Assembly (NCBI GenBank): GCA_028023455.1
Contig: JAQFVV010006624.1
Span: forward strand, 496,001 to 560,000
Source of the DNA: Epiperipatus broadwayi
Taxonomy: Eukaryota; Onychophora; Udeonychophora; Euonychophora; Peripatidae
Reading direction: 5' to 3'
DNA length: 64,000 nucleotides
The notes beneath the pieces are model-generated. The model ran no database searches. It was given only the letters and a program-made list of their open reading frames with translations, and was not told the origin of the DNA. Positions 56,920 to 64,000 of the stretch are shown here, in pieces. Made by a program: the position numbers and the translations under genes. Position 1 is the stretch's first letter; every line of letters starts with the position of its first letter.

Positions 56920-58669
56920 TCTTTTTTTTTATTTTATTATGATAGTGTGCCAGAGTAGTCTTTGACCGAGTAAATAATTCCCTTTGTTGAAAGCAAGACA
57001 CCGATATTAAGGCATTTTAAAATTATAAATAGTTCCCAATTTTATTATCTTGTGAATCACTCGTTCAAGGACTATTCTAATCTTAGTTAGTATGTATAAT
57101 AATTTTATAGTTTAAAATCCACATTTATCGATTTTAACCTATTATGAGAGTATGTGCGAGGTCAATGATTAAATGTGTCATAAATGCATGAATGTGTAAA
57201 TAAATCTATGCTTTCTTTTCAAACCCACAAGCATGCATTTTGCTATTTTAAAATATATTCTGCTTTAATTTCAAAGTTTGTAATTGAGGTCGAGAATGGG
57301 CAGACTCTCTTTAAATAATTATTGGAGAATTGATTAGGCATTTTTTCAATCTAAGTAAATCCCTTTTGTATGCTTTATATATGTTAGTCGAGTATCGCTA
57401 GTAAGTGTATTGGTTGTTGAGACCGCTTTGTTTATCTCCAAGGGCTTTAAATAGCCAAGACCATTTCCCATTTCACTTTCTGCAGTTCCCAGGCAGAGTG
57501 TGTCCTCAAATGTCACATCTGGGAATTAGATGTCACCCATTTGCTAAGTTTTGGATGAGTCCAGACTTTGGCTGTCCATGACAACACATTCCTAGGGATC
57601 AACGGTGAGATGCCCTTCATAGTTGTCTCACATATTCACTATAATTTTACTTTTTTATATTTTACAAAGCATAGGTGATTTAAATGTATCACACCCTCCA
57701 TCCTTTAATAAATACCTTATTAGCAATACCGACCTCCCAATATAACTTTAATTATGATTATAAAATAAATGACTAGATCACATCCCCACTTTATCGCTTA
57801 ATAAGCTTTGATCTGTGCTATTCTCGAAATCAAGAAATATTATATTAAACCTTAATGTTCAAATGTTTTATTAAACTTTTATAATTTACTCAAAGCACCT
57901 CGGATATCTTCCCATCTCTTTTAAGCACATTATCATAATACTATATTAGTCCGAGGTGTAAACTATGTACTTAACAATCTTTTATTGTAATTTTTATGGA
58001 ATGTTCTGGTAACAGCCATTTTAGTAAGCATCCCTGTCTCATATAAGCAGACAGGGTGCGTGATATATATTTCTTGCTATATAAATAAATCTTTTAAATC
58101 TTATAAAACTAATTTTGATCTTTTATTTTATTGATCCTTATCACTGTCTCAGTCTATATATACATTTTATACATTTCTTTTGTACTATCCATAGCCGTTA
58201 ATTAGCAACTCCGCTTATCTCGTAGTATAGAGTTTGTTTGTTTTTCCCTGACCACAAGGCACTGGTAAAGGGATATATTATTAGTAGCATCAGGTGTGTT
58301 ATCATGTAGGTGGCACTGTGGAATTTGGACTTTAGATTCGAACTTAGTATATTTAGAAGGTAACCCGTCCTAGAGTGTTCAGTTTCATGTTTGGGGTTTG
58401 AATTTTGCAGTGTGTTAGCGAGTTAGACGAATCTGATCATTACAGTACACACTTTCAATCTATATTTTGGAATATTTATGTAAAAAATTGACAATCCTAT
58501 CTTCTTTTCAAACTACATTATTTTGTGTTTACAAATCCGCATGCAGAACATGGCTCTTTATGCTTCACTTTTTCTTCTAGAATATCCTTCATCCACGTAA
58601 AGTATCAAAGCTTTATAACCATATGTTAAACTTAGTAGAGAAACTCTTTTTCATACATTTAGTGTTATT
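56920..58669. other. Mixed-composition non-repetitive DNA, possible unique host sequence
   Basis: No repeat match in the window and less AT-biased than most of it. At 57440-57610 there is a cttaaat/ctttaaatagcc TATA-like element followed ~30 bases later by a stretch ending in aacg|gtgaga, a possible splice donor at about 57605, but no convincing frame. A 7-bp hairpin (CCCTGTC/GACAGGG) lies at about 58032-58056. Confidence 0.35.
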
Positions 58670-59470
58670 TCATACATTTTAATATTATATTTAATGTTTT
58701 CATGGTTTTGTGATGTAAATAAAATAGTTTTTGTGTTAAACTATGTATTATTTTTGATTACTTCTCAATGTTTCAATAAAATATCATCCACCATTGTCAA
58801 AGTTAATTTTTTTTTTAAAAAAAAAAAACCATTTGATTTTAAATAATACCAAGATTAAGTGGGAGATACTAAATGAGCTTGAGGGTAAAGTAGTTGTGCA
58901 TTTGGAATATGTGGATTAACAAAATATATATTTTCTTTAGTTTCATCATTAATTGATTTTCATTTATATTAGAAGAGATAAAGTAAATGGACTTCATATG
59001 AGTGGAATACATTGGGATTTATCAGCTTTATTTAAACTTGTTAGTCTTTTTAATATTTCAATCAACTCCCTCATAGTTTTCATATTATACTTTTTCAAAT
59101 TAGCAAGTATTTTAGCATTATCAATATCAGGTTCATGATCAATTTCTAAAACATGAGAAGTAAAAGCTGATGTATTTAACTTCTGATTGAAGACATATTT
59201 ATGTTCCTTAATTCTGACATTAATTTGTCTATTGAATTGATCTACATAGCTTTTCAAGCACTGTTAACATAGAATTTATAAATACCTTGGTAATCTTTAT
59301 GTTAAAATTAGTGTTCTACTGATATTGTCAGTGACTTTTTTTAAAAAAAAACTTAAACTTGACAATGGCAGATGCTATTCCGATAAAATGTTGGAAAGTA
59401 ATCAAAAATAATACATAGTTTAACTCAAATACTATTTTATTTACTTCATATATTTTATATTAAACAATAT
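58670..59470 (-). mobile_element. Penelope-like element remnant, lineage 2, with inverted terminal repeats
   Basis: A GIY-YIG coding remnant (58994-59286, minus) is flanked by inverted copies of one sequence. On the left (about 58705-58815, plus) it reads gtaaataaaatag, aaactatgtattatttttga and ccattgtcaa; the same returns reverse-complemented at about 59340-59455. The left repeat also matches 39300-39590. Penelope elements commonly carry such repeats in tandem or inverted arrangement. Confidence 0.75.
58994..59286 (-). pseudogene. GIY-YIG endonuclease of a Penelope-like element (lineage 2)
   Basis: The minus strand begins GIYKFYVNS (GIY near 59278-59286), then a frameshift, then SYVDQFNRQINVRIKEHKY, where YVD stands in the YIG position and the RIKEH helix is intact. 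The TSHVLEIDHEPDIDN block and RELIEILKRL follow, and the frame ends near 58994. The altered YIG motif and the frameshift indicate it is inactive. Its sequence differs clearly from the 25673-26330 nuclease, so at least two Penelope lineages are present. Confidence 0.75.
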
Positions 59471-59715
59471 TCATTGCATTTTTTTTACCATTTACCAATT
59501 CAAATACCAACTATCCAAATAATCTTCTTGGATACTCAAAACAAAAACTAAATAATGATATTCATTTGTCTCTTTTATATTTATTTATTCTAAAAATGTA
59601 TCTATAATATTGTTGATCTCTCTAATAAATTTCCACATATCTCTGTATTTCATCATGTCCCCTATTATTGATATTCAAAAATATATAATTATTAACAAAA
59701 AAAACTTATGAGACA

Positions 59716-59826
59716 AGCTTGGTGGTCAAGTGCTCAGCACAGCTGCCTTACAAGCAGTTGTCTCAGGTTAATGGGTTCACTTCCCGGATGATGCTATGAC
59801 ACATGGAAAAAAAAAAAAAAAAACCT
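59716..59826 (+). mobile_element. tRNA-derived SINE with poly(A) tail and target duplication
   Basis: An A box TGGTCAAGTGC and B box GGTTCACTTCC lie at tRNA spacing, then atgctatgacacatgg and a run of ~17 A. The flanks are a 10-bp direct repeat TTATGAGACA (59706-59715 and 59827-59836). Head and tail match the minus-strand copy at 41541-41641. It was probably mobilised by a LINE that primes on poly(A); RTE copies here do not end in poly(A). Confidence 0.85.
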
Positions 59827-59924
59827 TTATGAGACATTCATTTCTTTGCTATTTATTGAAATAAATAAATAATCAAATGACTTTATTATTCTGGTTCACA
59901 AAACATTATTTCAATGCTCAAAGC

Positions 59925-60000
59925 ACCAGAACTGAAATCAATCTCAGGACTTATATTCTAGAATCTGATGTCTTACTACTGCACTAAACCACACAGAATA
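59925..60000 (-). repeat. tRNA-like SINE fragment
   Basis: On the minus strand, gtggtttagtgcagtagtaa (A-box region) and gagattgatttcag (degenerate B box) are spaced as in a tRNA. Intron-like gaps and mismatches exclude a functional tRNA gene. Confidence 0.5.
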
Positions 60001-60249
60001 AAAATAATTTAACACTTTGTAGTTTAGAAACCCACAAAGAAGTTGTAACATTGGTAATGACACATTGATGTTTAGTTCTAAATTTTGCTACTCTATCATA
60101 AACACAAAATCATATTGGGAATAATTCAAAGGCTTTTATCCTGGAAGGTCTAGGAGCACCAAACTGGAATTGACTTAGGATCCTTATTCTCAAAAGTCTT
60201 ACAACCTACCCCTGAACATCACATGATGAATATTTTTTATGCTTCCTCT

Positions 60250-60500
60250 TAACTGTTATTAGAATAGGCAAAACTCTCTACATGTATTGCCACTCTATGC
60301 AAGCCTTATTAATCAATGGATTCCAGAAGGCTTGTGCATAAAATCCCTATCTAGCGCCTACTCATCCAATGTCCCCAGATTAGTTTCTGGATTGAGTAGG
60401 CACTAGATGGGAATTTTATGCACAAGCCTTCTGGAATCCCATTGATTACTCTGGCTTGCACTAAGTGGCAATACGTATAGAGAGTTTTGCCTGTTTTAAC
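60250..60500. repeat. Near-perfect ~250-bp palindrome (foldback family, complete copy)
   Basis: Left arm 60250-60366 and right arm 60388-60500 are reverse complements through caaaactctct, attgccact, ccagaaggcttgtgcataaa and gcctactca, around a ~20-base loop. The deleted relative is at 12930-13085. Confidence 0.9.
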
Positions 60501-60695
60501 CTACCACTGCACAAAATATTGTATGGTCCTTTCTTAATACTTTTTTCTTAACTCTGCTTTTATAAACTATAATTAAAACATTATGGGAAACATTTCTGTT
60601 TAGTCCTATCTCACTTTTATCTCTAAATCAGAAATCATTTATGTAATAGTTTTTTTGATTGGTTGCTTTAACAATTTTTTTGCTTTGTGGAATTA

Positions 60696-61075
60696 TAATA
60701 TAGAGGGGGTTGAAACTCAGACTTTCACACAACTCTCAACTATCCATGCTATCTCATATTGCTGACACCCTTGATCCCACATGTCAAAATGACAAACAAT
60801 CACCAATATATTATTTCGTGCTAAATCAGCACTTGTCAGTTGATCAAGATTATCATCTCCACACATATATACAATCAATGCCCAGTCTATATTAAAATAT
60901 CCAATCTTCATACTTTAATAGATAGGCTTCAATCCAGTCCACCCTATAACTCTTCAGATGCCCATTTTATTAAAAATCTGATGATGGAATGCTCAAAGCC
61001 CTCATTGGTGCCAACCTTCATCCTACCCATGTTGACCATAAGTCACTCTGATCCTCATGTATAGAACAATCAATA
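60696..61075 (-). repeat. Family S SINE-like repeat, copy 4 (most complete)
   Basis: On the minus strand it starts atgaggatcagagtgactta and runs through cattccatcatcagattttt, tatatatgtgtggagatga and gctgatttagca to the tRNA-like end agcatggatagttgagag...gagtttcaacccc at 60700-60770. It defines the family length at about 375 bases. Confidence 0.82.
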
Positions 61076-64000
61076 TACATATATATTCTGACCTTGAATT
61101 CTGCATCTTCACTTCCGGATAATATATTGTATAAAATCAAATAGGTTCTATCTCAGTTAATAATTAATAACTAAAATATTCAGCATTAAAATTAAAATAT
61201 TCCACTAGCTCAAATTTAAAATTCGAATAAGGTTCAATTTATAAAAAATATATTAAATAAATATTTAATATTTTCATGAGACTTGAAGTGAAAATACAGG
61301 TGACAAGATAGATTACATTGAGCCAATATCCTACAGGATACTACCTCAATGGCATAAGAACACTATCCCCCTTATTACTATTTCAAATAACAAACTCATA
61401 GTATTCTTACGACTTTAATAACTTCTACTCAATAAGATTAAACTAATTAAATTTTAATCTTCTATTTAATAATAATCTAGCTCAATAAAATAATCTCAGG
61501 TTCATGAAATTTATTCTAAGTTAATTTTAAATATACGGTAGCAAAATATGAGAAGGGATTTTATGTCATAGTCTACTACACTTAAACTAATAATAATAAA
61601 TAACAATAATAATATTCTTCATGTAATGATATAATAAAGACGTGGTAGCATTTTAATAATCTGACAAACAAAAATATGTGTGGCAACAGATAGCATATAA
61701 TTTAATACAATATTGTGATAACTGATTTATGACCAATAAATAATGTAAGATTATGATTATTTAATTATAATGAATATCAATAAAATATTTAAAATTCTTA
61801 AAATAATTCTTTATTTATGTTTTGTACAAAATTATATATTTGTTTCAGTTATTATGCATATATCGTGTTTTCATGCAGCAATGTGGAGAAATAAATAACT
61901 CTGACACAAAATTTTTTTTAATAACAAAATTTAACAAAGTTTATTACTAACAATAAATAACTAAACAATTTATTTACATTATTTACAGTGGATATCCTTA
62001 ACCCTTTTTATTTTACAGTTTGATCTACCTGGTTATAAAAAATAATTTATATCTCAATTATATTTTATTTAGATTTAGGACAAAAAAAAATGTTATTATT
62101 TGGTTTCTCATCATGGTTAACTTATTACAAATAAATTTATCTACTTTATTAGCAACATCATTTTATCTCTAATATTATTAAACTATCCTACTTTAAACAA
62201 TTCATATTTAGAAAAACATTCTATAGAAAACAAAATTTTAGAATGAGTATGGATTTCTCAACATATTAAAAAAATTCATCTTGCAAAGTCAAAGATGTTA
62301 CATAAGCTATTATTCAAAATTCAGTACTAGATTTTAGTATTTATCACACAATGTTTACTAATCATAATATATTCTTCTTTAAGCCTTACTTTAATATGAT
62401 ATAAGTTTAATCATTAATAGATTTCTGTTAATTAATAAACAAAAATATACTATGCATATTGTTTACATAATCTACTTTGTACTATTGTATTTTAAAAAAA
62501 TATGCAATACTTATTTTCTCTTAAAAAAATATACTAAAGCATTTAAAAATATTATCACTTTAAAAATATCTTTGTTTAGATACCTTATTTTAAAAAATTT
62601 TATATTTCCTTTCCGAAATAAAATTCAAAATATATTTTATGATTCTTTTCCTTCCCTAGGATACTTTGGATCTTCAATTTTAAGTTATAACATTCTGCTC
62701 CTTATAAGCAACTAAACTAATCTTATCCAAAAACGATAGCACAACCTTAGTTCTAAATTATTTATCATTTCTTTTAAAATATCTTACTAAATGATGCAGT
62801 TACATAAAATAAAGATAGCAAAAAAGGATTAAGGAAGATAGCTAGAGTATTATTCTTAACATATCTCAAAATTATGGCACAGTGCGAAGAGGTAGGACAT
62901 TTATCTGCCTAATATCCTCTAGTACAGGGACAATGTTAAAGCTATTTCTTCAGCTTTATTAAAACATCAAATATTTTAAAGAAATATAAACACTGTCCAA
63001 TAAAATATGTATCAGTCATAGGGCTATGTTAACTATGCTGATAACCACATAAAGACTAAATATTATTCCCATTCCTTATCATATCCTATTTTAAATATAC
63101 ATCATCTTGGTTTCCTGTTCACTAAGTACTTCCAAGCCACTATCTCAACATTATTTCTCAAGACTTTTCTACATCTTACATCGATAAAATAACTGTCTGC
63201 ATTTACAAAACAATAAATAAAATTCATTAATAGTTAAACAATCTTACTATCCCATAAGAAAAGTCTGCTTACTTCATTGCTCTGTATGTTTAATTATATA
63301 CGACTTACTTAGACAATATTTGAATATCCCATATCATAAAAAAACTTTAAAAGAATCACATAATTATTTGTTATGTTGGATTATATTACTAATAAAAAAA
63401 AATCAAAAAATTGTTGTATGCATATTTCAAATCAATCCTATCTCATAATGTCTTTTAAAATGTTGTATGAAATGCGTTACATATAATTTTAAAAACTTTT
63501 ACACTTCATTCTTCCAATTTATGGATGATCTAAATAAAACAAAAATATACATTATAAAATTATTAATAGTTATTATTATTACCAATAACCTTTATCTAGT
63601 CATCGTGTTCAGTAGGCTTCCTTTGTCCACTTGAGCATTGCAGATATAGAAAAAAAATTCATACCCATACACTTTATATTAATATTTTTTAGCTAAATTA
63701 TTAGATTGTTATATTATAAAATTTTAATATTAACAAATTAATGTTTTTATGTTTTTCCTAATCTTATATAAAATTTTAGATTTAAATTAGGTTAACAAAA
63801 TAAAAAGAATCAAAACTATAGTTACATATTTTCTTGACGATAGTTCTGATAAGTCCAAAATGCTTATTATTTTCTTTAGAGTTTTTAAAAAATGTTCTCC
63901 AAGCGCGTTAAAGTTTAAAACAAAATAATTGTTAATCCATTTAGTAAAATTTAGAAAATAATCCTTGGTTTTAATTTTTTAGGACGATAATATTAATTAA
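61076..64000. other. AT-rich non-coding DNA to the right edge
   Basis: No ORF with meaningful composition, no repeat shared with the rest of the window, and no RNA gene that I can support. Confidence 0.55.

Noticed and set aside
57440-57610. First exon with splice donor
   Set aside because: A TATA-like element and a GTGAGA donor are present, but no frame with coding character supports an exon. Noted only within the regional description.
1-64000. Cephalopod origin (suggested by TA-rich repeats and RTE elements)
   Set aside because: The abundant cephalopod tRNA SINEs I would expect in 64 kb are not visible, and nothing else is diagnostic. I leave the organism as an unplaced metazoan.

Overview
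This window looks like an AT-rich stretch (roughly three quarters A+T by eye) of a metazoan nuclear genome. I recognise no host gene with confidence. The coding-like sequence is almost all decayed selfish DNA: three copies of an RTE-type non-LTR retrotransposon, one two-ORF non-LTR retrotransposon of another lineage, and two Penelope-like GIY-YIG endonuclease remnants. Around these lie several MITEs, tRNA-related SINEs, foldback repeats and two copies of a ~3 kb LTR-like element. The standard genetic code fits all frames. An internal TTAGGG-type telomere-like tract, RTE and Penelope lineages and hAT/piggyBac-like MITEs fit a non-insect animal. I cannot place the species.

Layout. 1-1900: 5' half of an RTE element on the minus strand, running off the left edge. 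1901-15000: AT-rich DNA with a ~365-bp tandem repeat, a hAT-like MITE with perfect 8-bp target duplication (8944-9244), several hairpin repeats and a dispersed ~300-bp repeat pair. 15000-20420: a minus-strand two-ORF LINE (gag-like ORF1 with zinc knuckle; ORF2 with apurinic-type endonuclease, YMDD reverse transcriptase and C-terminal Cys/His motif), broken by frameshifts. 20820-25440: a three-level nest in which a SINE-like repeat is split by a repeat-array insertion with a 13-bp target duplication, itself split by LTR-like copy A with a 4-bp ATAT duplication. An unoccupied version of that last target lies 400 bp away. 25445-28245: a Penelope remnant, a minisatellite and RTE copy 2, a twin-primed (inverted and deleted) insertion with an 11-bp target duplication.

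28257-46780: mostly AT-rich non-coding DNA with SINEs, inverted repeats (35625-36425; 39622-40222, whose arms carry a hammerhead-like CTGATGA...GAAA motif) and a periodic dyad repeat (42136-42487). 46785-49859: RTE copy 3, nearly full length, with an inverted 5' end and a few disabling mutations. 49916-52955: LTR-like copy B in the opposite orientation to A. 52965-61075: SINE-like repeats, a 1.18-kb MITE (54450-55633), an unassigned 137-aa ORF (55658-56071), a piggyBac-like MITE (56147-56915), a Penelope remnant flanked by inverted repeats (58670-59470), a poly(A)-tailed SINE (59716-59826) and a palindromic foldback (60250-60500). 61076-64000: AT-rich DNA with nothing I can assign.

The genes do not form a pathway. 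The window is a record of successive insertions whose relative order can be read from the nesting. Element boundaries without a stated target duplication are uncertain by ten bases or more.
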